A DNA stretch of 64,000 nt from Theristus sp. LFF4_11 (taxonomy: Eukaryota; Nematoda; Chromadorea; Monhysterida; Xyalidae). The stretch spans positions 1 through 64,000 of the forward strand of contig JASANC010000859.1 in the NCBI GenBank assembly GCA_030248135.1. The letters run 5' to 3'. Made by a program: the position numbers and the translations under genes. The first letter of the stretch is position 1; every line of letters starts with the position of its first letter. Below are positions 34,106 through 46,365 of this stretch, in pieces. The notes under the pieces were generated by a model. It made no database searches. It was not told the origin of the DNA and worked only from the letters and a program-made list of their open reading frames with translations.

Positions 34106-35914
34106 CACTGCTAAATCAAAACCTGTTGAGGTTACCTCCGGAGTGCCCCAAGGTAGCGTACTGGGACCAGTTCTTTTTGCGCTGTTCATTAATGACCTCC
34201 CTCAAGTGATATCGCACTCTAAATGTGTTTTGTATGCTGATGACGTTAAAATTTACAGAGAAGTGTATCACTGGAAGGACAGAGCTGCAATCCAAAGCGA
34301 TCTTGATGCTTTAAACAACTGGATGAAGCTTAACTCCCTCGATTTATCTGTCTCAAAAACAAGGATTCTCCACGTGGGACCCAAGAAAAATCCTCATTTC
34401 CAATATACAATAGACAATAAAACTATTGAATCAACACCAGCAATTAGAGATCTAGGTGTACTTGTTGATGAATCCTTGAGTTTCAATGACCATATTCGGA
34501 CCGTTGTCAAAAAAGCAAATAGCATAGTTGGCACCATCAAGCACTGCTTCCGCATTAGAACAAAAAGTTTCAGGCTGCGTCTGTTCAAAACACTCGCCCT
34601 GCCCCACCTAAATTTTTGCCCAACTGTTTGGTCTTCATCTCTAATAGGTCTAAATAAGCTTGTTGAATCTCCACAAAGATCTTTTACAAAATATTTACTC
34701 GGCTATGAAATGAACACATCATACCAGGACAGGCTTCACCAAACTGGCTTACTCCCTATTATAATTCAAAGACACATTTCAGACCTTACCATGGTTTACA
34801 AATTTATCCATTCTGTTACTTTCGTTCCCTTTCTGAACGATTTCTTTATTTTTCAACAAACCGGAACAGGTACTCGAGGTCATTCACTCAAACTCGCAGT
34901 TCCCAGAAACAAGACCACTATCAGGAAAAATTTTTGGTGCGTTAGGACCATACATCTCTGGAATCTTTTGTCTGATGAAACTGTCACCTCACCAACTACA
35001 GCCAGTTTTCGGAGGCGTCTCAAAACACAGGAATATAAAAAAATTCATTCATTTGTCTTTGGTAAATTTTCTGCTGCATTGGAATAGACAGGAGAGTCCG
35101 CCCAGCCGCCAACACTCTTTGTTTTGTTTTGTTTTGTTTTGAAACATGTTCAACTGAATGTGATTGCGTTTTTGTTTTGAATCACATGTGCTCTTTTGTG
35201 CGACGTTTCGTGTTGTTTTCTTTTTTCTTGTATCTGGTGCAAGTGTGTGTCCATGTCACAGCTCTTTTTATCTCGCGTTTTTTCTGTGTGCTCTTGTGGC
35301 TTTTGTGTTCAGGGTATTCTTTTTGTTAACTAGCACTGTTACTTGCTTGCTGTTGCTCATCACTTGCTGTTAGCTGTATTTGGGATGGCACAGGAAAAAC
35401 AAAAGCCCATGAACAAAAAATAACAAAAAAAACAAAAAAAGAAAAAAAAGAAAAAAAAGAGAAAAAAAACAAGAGAGAAAAACTGCGATGAAGAAAAGAA
35501 AAGCAACTGTGCCGTGTTTATTTTGCTTTCTCTTGCTTAATTTAATCGTGCCTGAATGTCAATCGTGGCCGTTGTGCGCTGTCTGATGTTGTCGGTTCGT
35601 GATCGCGCTATTTTATTTATTTCTTCTCTCAAGCTTCAATTGTGTTTGCGCGTTTTTTTTAACATTCAATTGTTTCTGACTGTCGACGGTTGGTTTTATT
35701 TTGTGGATTTTGTTTCTTTGTGTGAATACCCGGGCAGTCATCTGCCCATTCGTTTGCATCGACTTTTTGCTTGCTTTCATTCATGCATTCACCAAGTTCA
35801 TCAATAATCTTGTGTTTCTTTAGGTTTTTTTTGTGACATCAATTGTGTTTGTTTTGCATGATGGAAGTTTTGTGAATGTGTTGATGTGAACTGGCCGTGA
35901 GGCATACAAATAAA

Positions 35915-35945
<31 letters not shown>

Positions 35946-35946
35946 T
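34106..35946 (+). mobile_element. 5'-truncated non-LTR retrotransposon (LINE): reverse transcriptase fragment plus 3' UTR
   Basis: The open frame to the stop at 35085-35087 starts inside the RT domain. It carries the motif SGVPQGSVLGPVLF and the catalytic box LYADDVKIY. The remaining finger/thumb region is like that of jockey/CR1-type elements (RDLGVLVDE, then LPHLNFCPTVW). There is no endonuclease domain. The 3' UTR of about 0.85 kb ends in eight GATT repeats at 35915-35944. It is inserted into a repeat whose uninterrupted copy lies inverted at 21335-21600, so the junctions are defined. It is non-autonomous as it stands, although the RT frame remains open. Confidence 0.8.
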
Positions 35947-36129
35947 TACAAGTTAAGTTCGTTTCGTTCGAAGCGTCTCGTCGAGCTGAGTTCAGCTAGA
36001 CTATTTTCAGAACGATCCGGAAAACTATAAGAGCGAAAATCGTGTTTTATTGAAATTATGTCCATTTCATAGAGGGAAAGTTGCATTTTCAACAGTAAAA
36101 CAGGACAATTTTTGACGTGTACTTCGTCA

Positions 36130-36480
36130 AGTCTATCTGGAAAATTTGCTCCACGCAGCTATCTATATCGGCCCTCCCCAACCCCTCGGCTCTGGAACAA
36201 CTATGGCCGAAAATCCTGCCCGTGCACGGGCAGATACCCGTGCAGTACCGTGGGCGGGGGGGGGGCCGTAGCGAAAGTGCGGTGGGGTGGGGGGTGGGGG
36301 GTGCACCCTCCCCCTCAGCCGAAAAACCCGTGTGCCCCACTCCCCCCCTTTACCTCGAAACGGGTACTAACTAGACTCGTCACTCCCCCCCACCCCACCC
36401 CCCTCCGCGAGAAAACGCGGGATCGCACCCCCCCGGGGGGGAATAAAATCCACGTTTTTTCCAAAAAAAACTATTTTTTT
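36130..36480. repeat. Inverted partner of 33509-33600 plus C/G-rich sequence
   Basis: CTATCTGGAAAATTTGCTCC and CCCCAACCCCTCGGCTCTGG are the reverse complement of sequence at 33510-33600. CAGTACCGTGGGC at 36242 is a lone terminus of the hAT-like C/G family, followed by G- and C-runs to about 36450. Confidence 0.5.
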
Positions 36481-36560
36481 TGTATTTTTGTGGGTGGTTG
36501 GGTTGGCCCCTCGTAAATTTTGTTGTCCTGCCCACAAACGCAGCTGGGAAAAAATAGATT

Positions 36561-39500
36561 ATCTAAAAATGCGGGAGACGCATATAAAAGGAGGAATATG
36601 GCCTTGTGTAAGCAGTGAAAGGCTTGGCTCGACAACGCTTTTCAAGTCTCTGATATGGTACACACGGATACAAGTACATAAGAGTCATATTTTTGCGCCG
36701 CGTTTGTTGCTTAAAAGCTTGCTGAAAAGCGTAAAACCTTTGAAGTTATCTAGATATTTTTCAATTGTTCTCTTCAGTTTAGTCTAAAATCACATCATGT
36801 GCGAAATTCTGTACAGCATGGCCGAATAAATGAGGCAGTCCATCAAGGCGGCATTAGTCGCTGACTAGGAGTTGTCTTTTTCAAAAATGCCAACATAATT
36901 TTCAATCATGTGTGCAAGGGAGAAAGAATGAACAGAATAATACGGATAATCCATTAGTTTAAAAAACGCGTCAAATTTGGCATACAATTTGGTTTCTGAA
37001 CTTCTTTTTCTTTCATTCAAAATTCGCGCGCTCCTTGCACCCTGAAAAAAACTGCCATGTTTAATCGGCTATGCTGTAAATTCTGTGCAAAAAACAGAAA
37101 CATCAGAGATTGCAAAACATTGCTGCATGTAGCTTTATCGTTGTTGCTGACGTACGCACCGCTGTGCATACAGCAGCACCAGTGCAAAAAGTGTTGTCTT
37201 CCGTTGATTTTCACCCTTTTTACCAAACTCTTGTGACAGGATAAACCGGTGAGTCATTGCCACAGAAGGAGACCTTGCGTTCCCAATGCCTCTGCGATAC
37301 ACTTTGTGCAAACCAGTGTCAGCGATCTAAAGTCTGATCGTTATTTTAGTGGTTTTAGAGGTCGCTAAATGCTAGAAAAAAAACAAATGTGAAAGTGTCA
37401 TTTGTCTATAATGTACGAGGGTTGCCACTTGCCACCGAAATAAAGAATAAACGGCGCAAAAATATGACTCTTATGTACTTGTATCCGTGTGTACCACATC
37501 AGAGACTTGAAAAGCGTTGTCGAGCCAAGCCTTTCACTGCTTACACAAGGCCATATTCCTCCTTTTATATGCGTCTCCCGCATTTTTAGATAATATTCTG
37601 ACTTTTACATAAGCCCCAAAGGTCGGACTAAAATCACCCCGGACAACTCAGGTTTTTTTATTTTTTCGTTTTTAGGCCAATTTCGTCTATGCTATTTTTA
37701 CGGCCGATTCGCCCAAAATCGTCACGATTCAGTACCTAGAATTGCTCACATAAGAAAACTGACTCAAAAGCCGTGATCGGCGCAATGAATTACCATGGAA
37801 AACACCGATTTCTTGTTTTTCATTTCTGGGCCGGTTTCACTAAATTCCACGGCCGATTCGCCCGAAATCGTCACGATTCGGTATCTAGAGTTGCTCACAT
37901 GAAAAAACTAACACAACATCCGTGATCAGTGTATTTAATTACCATGGAAAACACCGTTTTTTGTTTTTCATTTCTGGACCGATTTCGCCAATTTCGACGG
38001 CCGATTCGCCCGAAATAGTCACGATTCGGTATCTAGAGTTGCTCACATAAGAAAACTAACCCAAAATCCGTGATCAGTGCATTGAATTACCATGGAAAAC
38101 GCCGTTTTCTTTTTTTTCATTTCTGGACCGATTTCGCTGAAGTCCACGGCCGATTCGCCCGAAATCGTCACGATTCGGTAACTAGAGTTGCTCACTTGAA
38201 AAAACTAACACAAAATCCGTGATCAGCGCATTGAATTACCCTGGAAAACACCCTTTTCTTATTTTTCGTTTCTGGACCGATTTCGCCAATTTGCACGGCC
38301 GATTCGCCCGAAATCGTCACGGTTCAGCATATAGAGTAGCTCACGTAAGAAAACTAACCAAAATCCGTGATCACCGCATTGAATTACCCTGGAAAACATC
38401 TTTTTCTCGTTTTTCGTTTCCGGGCCGATTTCGCCAATTTCCACGACCGATTCGCCCGAAATCGTCACGATTCAGTATCTAGAGTTGCTCACATAAGAAA
38501 ACTAATCCAAAATCCGTAATCAGCGCATTGAATTACCATGGAAAACACCAATTTCTTGTTTTTCATTTCTGGACCGGTTTCACTAAATTCCACGGCCGAT
38601 TCGCCCGAAATCGTCACGATTCGGTATCTAGAGTTGCTCACATAAAAAAACTATCACAAAATCCGTGATCAGTGTATTTAATTACCATGGAAAACACCGT
38701 TTTTTTGTTTTTCATTTCTGGACCAATTTCGCCAATTTCCACGGCCGATTCGCCCGAAATCGTCACGATTCAGTATCTAGAGTTGCTCACGTAAGAAAAC
38801 TAACCCAAAATCCGTAATCAGCGCATTGAATTACCCTGGAAAACACCCTTTTCTTGTTTTTCGTTTCTGGACCGATTTCGCCAATTTCGACGGCCGATTC
38901 GCCCGAAATCGTCACGATTCGGTATCTAGAGTTGCTCACGTAAGAAAACTAACCCAAAATCCGTGATCAGCGCATTGAATTACCCTGGAAAACAATCTTT
39001 TCTTGTTTTTCGTTTCTGGACCGATTTCGCCAATTTCGACGGCCGATTCGCCCGAAATCGTCACGATTCAGCATCTAGAGTTGCTCACGTAAGAAAACTA
39101 ACCCAAAATCCGTGATCAGCGCATTGAATTACTACGGACTAGACCTTTTTCCTACTATTTTTCGCAGCTCAGACAAAATTTGTAAGAGTGAAAAACTGAT
39201 ACCCAGTCAAAATGCTACGAACTTTCAAAGAATGCACAATTTTGACTCAAAAAAGTGCCCGGGCAAAAAAATTAACTAAATTTTCAAAAAATACGGATGA
39301 AATTACCCTAGGAAACATTTTTGTTCAACTGTGAAAGTGTCCCAGCTAAAAATTGAAAGGGCGAACACTTAAAACCAGGTGAAAACCCTCCGAACAATTA
39401 AAAATGCCCAATTTTTACCTAAAAACAGGGTCGGGGTAAAAAATTAACCCAATTTTCAAAATCTCCGGGTGGAATTACCCCAGGGAACATTTTTGTTCAA

Positions 39501-39827
39501 CTGTGAAAGTGTCGCAGGCAAAAATTGAAAGGGCGAACACATGTTGATTACATAGCTGAAAAAAAAGGACAAAGGGAAAGAAGTAACACTGTTTTCAGAA
39601 TAGGTTTTTCGTGTCTACAGCGTATGAAAAGTAGTCGGATAAAAATTTTTTCGCGGCTCCAAGCACAACTTTGGGTGTTCGTTTCGTGTGCACGGAACCA
39701 AGTTTGTGGCTTATACTATGCTCGCAGGACGCAGCGAGCAAATTTGAAAAAAGCGCGCGAGGGGATAACGGCTCATATTATGCGTGATGCGCTCTCCGCT
39801 CGCTACGCTCGCTCGCGCATCCGCATG
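36561..39827. mobile_element. Composite non-autonomous element, copy 2 (inverted relative to 21863-26066)
   Basis: Read on the minus strand it has the same order as copy 1: the unique end (CGCTCGCGCATCCGCATGAT at the right edge), the 173-bp repeats, the roughly 149-bp array (about ten units, 37700-39130) and the 1.03-kb TIR module (36561-37591). It is shorter than copy 1, mainly because the array is shorter. No coding domain recognised. Confidence 0.6.
37700..39130. repeat. Satellite-like tandem array, about 149-bp unit, about 10 copies, inverted
   Basis: Units contain GGCCGATTCGCCCGAAATCG, CACGATTC and CGTGATCAGCGCATTGAATT, the reverse complement of the array at 22720-24960. Divergence between units is similar to that in the left array. 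Confidence 0.85.
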
Positions 39828-39829
39828 AT

Positions 39830-40280
39830 TTTACAAGAATTTCTGTGTTTTTCCAAGGCAAAAATTTGGTATTACCCGTGCGATCCCGTGCACCCCCCTC
39901 ACGAAATTTTTCTGCCAGTGCACCCCCCCCCCCTCAGAAAAATTTGCTGCCCGTGCACACACCCCCCCCCCCTCATCGAGAAGGCACCTGACCCCCCTCT
40001 AAAATTAGGCAAACACCCCCTCACCCGAGGTCCCGCTTTCGCTACTGGGGGGTGGGGGGGTACACACACACACCCAGAGCACCAGAGACCGTCGGGTGCC
40101 GGTGGGGGGGGGGGCAGCGTGTCCGTGCCACCCCCCCTAAAACCGGGCACCCCTCTATCGGACCCCCCCCCTTGAAAATTTGGCCGACACCCCCACCCCC
40201 CCATCGGCCCCGTGAAATTTTGTCTGGCGGAGACCCCCCAAAATTTTCTGCACACCCTAAATTTTTTTTCGAAAGTCATG
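39830..40280. repeat. Dispersed repeat with C-rich tracts, also at 63805-64000
   Basis: TTTTACAAGAATTTCTGTGT, AAATTTGG.ATTACCCGTG and CACGAAATTTTTCTGCC occur here and at the right edge of the window. It is followed by C-runs and by a segment related to the hAT-like element (AAACCGGGCACCCC, GTCTGGCGGAGACC). Confidence 0.55.
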
Positions 40281-40750
40281 ATTTTTTGTCTATAAAATCA
40301 ATAAAATCACTAATTTTTATGTATTTCTTGTTTTGAGTTCAAGAAGCCAAGTTCTGGAAAGTTTAGGAGCTGGGAAGTATTCGGTTTTTTATGATTTTAA
40401 AACGGTTTTAAAACGGAAAAAACCGTTTTTCTCCTGGCAATATAAAAAACCGGTTTTTTACCAACCCTATTTGGGACGCTCAAAAACTTCATCGCAGAAG
40501 TTGTTGAAGCCTAAAATCAGTCGGAAAGAAAACATACCGGCTTGGAATTTAAACAATTCTGATGATCTCGCGACGACACTCCACGAGACAGCAACCAAAC
40601 AAAGTAAGCACTTGCAGACGGTGCAGCTCGGACGCTCAGAATTCACGTTGTAAGGCGAAATGTCACCTTGGCTGCATCGGAAATGGTAAGTCAAGCTTTG
40701 CGACGCTCAAAAGCGTTATTCCAAAAGTTGTTCAAGCGCGTGAAGCTTAA

Positions 40751-43700
40751 CACCGGTTGCACCTAAGAGTGGGGGGGCCTAGTGCTACATGGGATCAAAA
40801 TCAAACTAAGGGTGCAGCGTTATTCTACTCAACAAGGAGCTTCAGTTTCACCCATAAACCATGCCTCGAAACTCCCTATAGCGGCCGCTATAGGGCGCGA
40901 AATTAAAAAAAACCTCGATTTTTTGCCGTTTTTTGCAAAGTGTACCATGTTGCAACGCATTTTTCTACCCAAGCGGATGTTTTTCAGAACCTGAAATGGT
41001 GTGCGTTTTGAATATCTTGCGGAGCTCTGCCAAGATATTAGCTTCGTCAAATCGGATCGTGTCCCTATTTTTTACTGTGAGCTACGCAAAATTACTTTTT
41101 TTGCATTTTCACACTTTTTTCTTACTTTTATTTTCATGCAATGACAAAACAGTTTCTGACCCTGATTTTTGTGTCATACAGGGGTTTTCGAGGTCGCTGA
41201 ATTCGAATATGATTTTAGATTTTTGCCCCGGGCAATTTTTTGCCCAAAAATTGAGCAAAAACGCGTTTTTTTCGTTTTTCAGTGTTTTTTGTTTTAATGT
41301 TTTAATTTTATGCGTGGATTTTATTAAAAAACTATTTCTGATATAGCTTTACAACCGTTGTACTTGAATCAGTTTTTATATTTTGCAACTGACCGCTTGC
41401 TCACCCAAAAAATGGGTAAAATGTTGATTTTTTTGCTTTTTTCATATGTTTTCGTTTCACAGTGAAAAAAATCAGTTCAGAACAAACTTTTAATTTTAAT
41501 TTTTAATTCTCCAGGAGGTTTTCAAAATCGCTGAATTCGAATCTAATTTTAGATTTTTGCCCCGGGCATTTTTTGCCCAAAAAATGGGCAAAAACGCTTT
41601 TTTCGCGCTTTCAAATGGTTTTTGTTTTAATTTCTAATTTTAAGTGTGGATTTTTATTTAAAAAACTGTTTTCTAATAGCTTTACAGCTTTACGATTTTT
41701 TGCGATTTTTCGCAAAGTGTACCTTTTTAGCCCTACCGTATCTCGTTGTTGCACAGTTTCTGGAACCTCACACAGTATTCACGTGAAAGATCTTGCGGAG
41801 TTCTTTAAGGCCCTGTATCAATGAGCCCTTGCAAGGGGGGTCCCTGAGGCGCTACGACGCTAGTTAAAATTACTTTTTTTGAAAAATTACGTCATTTTTT
41901 TTAAACATTTTTTGAGCTCATAAACACAAATTTTTGATTTTTATTTTTAATTCTACAGGGGGGTTTTCGGGGTCGCTGAATTTGAATCTGACCTTAGATT
42001 TTTGCCCCAGGCATTTTTTTGCCTAAAAATTGGGCAAAAACACATTTTTTGCGTTTTTCAGTGTTTTTTGTTTTAATGTTTTAATTTTATGCGTGGATTT
42101 TATTAAAAAACTATTTTCTAATAGCTTTACAACCGTTGTACTTGAATCAGTTTTTATATTTTGCAACTGACCGCTTGCTCACCCAAAAGATGGGTAAAAT
42201 GTTGATTTTTTTGCTTCTTTCATATGTTTTCGTTTCACAGTAAAAAAAATCAGTTCAGAAACAACTTTTAATTTTAATTTTTAATTCTCCAGAATGTTTT
42301 CAAAATCGTTCAATCTGAATCTGATTTTAGATTTTTGCCCCGGGCATTTTTTTGCCCAAAAATTGGGCAAAAACACTTTTTTTCGCGTTTTCCAGTGGTT
42401 TTTTTGTTTTAATTTGTAATTGTAAGTGTGGATTTTTATTTAAAAACCTGTTTTCTAATAGCTTTACAACTGCTGTACTTGAATACGTTATTATATTTTG
42501 TATATAATATATTATTATATATATTGTTATTGTTATATATTGTTATTATACCACTTTCTCACCCAAAAATGGGTAAAACATGGATTTTTTTTTGCCGTTT
42601 TCAGACGTTTTCGTTTCATAGTAATAAATAAGTTTGAAAACAATTTTTAAAACCCCTTCCTAGAAGTTCCCGAATGCGCCGAATCCATATCTGTAGGCAA
42701 ATTTTACAACTGACCCATTATTAAATTAACCCTTATAAATGGGTAAAAATCTACACTGTAGTCTTTCTGTAGACGTTTTTCTTTTTTGTGTTTGAACCAG
42801 ACTTGTAAACTGATGTTAATTTGTCCTCGAGAATTTTTTACGCCGCTGAAGTTGAATTTGTTTTTGGTTTTTTAAAAGTAGTGCTTTTTACCCCAATTTT
42901 ACTCAGTTGGGTAAAAACTGTCACTTTCAGCTTTTTGTTTGAAACGTACATTATGAATGGTTTTGCGTTTCTTTGATGGTTGAGATTGATGAATTCAAGT
43001 CTGCTGTCATGCACCGAGACTAGTGTTTTAACTCAAAAAGGAAAAAAGTGGGGCAAAACATGAGGGTAAATGTATGTTCGGTATGGGTACATGTCAGTCT
43101 GTCAGTCTTGGAGAAAAACTTGAGAGCTTTAGAAAATAAAAGACTAATGAAAATTAAATACACTAACTAACTAGATTACAGAACCTTTTAACCTTTACAA
43201 GCTTACATCGCAAAAAGCAAAAAGACCTGAAATTAGGCAAGTGCACAAGTATTTACCCTTTTGGGTTAAAACACTAATCTCGGTGCATGACAGCAGACTT
43301 GAATTCATTAATCTCAAGCATCAAAGAAACCCAAAACCATTCATAATGTAAGTTTCAAACAAAAAGCTGAAAGTGACAGTTTTTACCCAATTGGGTAAAA
43401 ATGAGGTAAAAAACACCAGTTTTACCAAACCAAAAACAATTTTAACTTCAGCGGCGCAAAAAATTCTCGAGCACAAATTAACATCAATTTACAAGTCTGG
43501 TTCAAACACAAAAAAGAAAAACGTCTACAGAAAGACTACAGTGTAGATTTTTACCCATTTATAAGGGTTAATAATGGGTCAGTTGTAAAATTTGCCTACA
43601 GATATGGATTCGGCGCATTCGGAAACTTCTAGGAAGGGTTTTAAAAATTGTTTTCAAACTTATTTATTACTATGAAACTAAAACGTCTGAAAACGGCAAA

Positions 43701-44729
43701 AAATCCATGTTTTACTATTTTTGGGTGAGAAAGTGGTCCGTTACAAAATATAATAACGTATTCAAGTACAGCAGTTGTAAAGCTATTAGAAAACAGTTTT
43801 TTAAATAAAAATCCACACTTACAATTACAAATTAAAACAAAAAAACCACTGGAAAACGCGAAAAAAAGTGTTTTGCGCAACTTTTGGGCAAAAAAATGCC
43901 CGGGGCAAAAATCTAAAATCAGATTCAGATTGAACGATTTTGAAAACATTCTGGAGAATTAAAAATTAAAATTAAAAGTTGTTTCTGAACTGATTTTTTC
44001 ACTGTGAAACGAAAACATATGAAAGAAGCAAAAAAATCAACATTTTACCCATTTTTTTGGGTGAGCAAGCGGTCAGTTGCAAAATATAAAAACTGATTCA
44101 AGTACAACGGTTGTAAAGCTATATCAGAAATAGTTTTTTTAATAAAATCCACGCATAAAATTAAAACATTAAAACAAAAAACACTGAAAAACGCAAAAAA
44201 TGCGTTTTTGCCCAATTTTGAGGCAAAAAATTGCCCGGGGCAAAAATCTAAGGTCAGATTCAAATTCAGCGACCTCGAAAACCCCTGTTTGACACAAAAG
44301 TCAGGGTCAGAAACTGTTTTGTCATTGCATGAAAATAAAAGTAAGGAAAAAGTGTGAAAAATGCAAACAAAGTAATTTTGCGTAGCTCACAGTGAAAAAT
44401 AGGGACACGATCCGATTTGACGGAGCTAATATCTTGGTAGAGCTCTGCAAGATCTTCAAAACGCACACTATTTCAGGTTCTGAAAAACATCCGCTTGGGT
44501 AGAAAAATGCGTTGCAACATGGTACACTTTGCAAAAAACGGCAAAAAATCGAGGTTTTTTTTTAATTTCGCGCCCTATAGCGGCCGCTATAGGGAGTTTC
44601 AAGGCATGGTTTATGGGTGAAACTGAAGCTCCTTGTTGAGTAGAATAACGCTGCACCATTAGTTTGATTTTGACCCCGTGTAGCAGCACTTCAGTACTAG
44701 GCCCCCCCCACTCTTAGGTGCAACCGGTG
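40751..44729. mobile_element. 4-kb foldback element flanked by TTAA
   Basis: The ends are CACCGGTTGCACCTAAGAGT and its reverse complement, each bordered by TTAA (40747-40750 and 44730-44733), the piggyBac-type target. The left arm (to about 43050) and right arm (from about 43255) are inverted copies of each other over their length, leaving a loop of about 200 bp. The arms differ because the left has extra units of an internal repeat (GATTTTAGATTTTTGCCCCG) at 41205, 41550, 41995 and 42325, whereas the right has two. A NotI-like palindrome with CTATAGCGGCCGCTATAG occurs in both arms. No transposase recognised. Confidence 0.7.
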
Positions 44730-44733
44730 TTAA

Positions 44734-44941
44734 AATCAATAGGTAAAACGGTCCAAAATCGACTGCTGACGCTGACGGTTAAACAAGGTAATATCAAAGA
44801 AAATTTTTGTTGAACTTTCGAAAAAATGTGCCAAAAATGAAGTTTTCAGAGCACATTAGAGGAAAATTTTTCGAATTTAAAAAATCGGCATTTTTGTTTT
44901 TATTATTCAATTAAAAATTTGGTTTTTGTTTAACAACCCTA
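44734..44941. repeat. Part of a TAGGGTTGTTAAA-type TIR element interrupted by the foldback element
   Basis: ACGGTCCAAAATCGACTGCT, GTAATATCAAAGAAAATTTT and the terminus TTTAACAACCCTA match, inverted, the element at 62588-63332. Its other part, ending GCGTGAAGC, lies directly left of the foldback element at about 40475-40746. Confidence 0.55.
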
Positions 44942-45090
44942 CCTGGGCCTCCAGAACATATGATGGCATGCCGTCACTGTTGACTATGTACTTAAGTTTG
45001 AGAATTCTTTTCCAGATCGAATTCTAAAGTATTTGCCTTGCGCAATAATCATAAAATTTTGCACCTGCAATCGACTTCAACTAAATCACC

Positions 45091-46365
<1,275 letters not shown>

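Noticed and set aside
39525..40175. 216-codon plus-strand frame ending in Pro/Gly-rich sequence
   Set aside because: It crosses the end of the composite element and a C-rich repeat. It has no domain and is explained by repeats.
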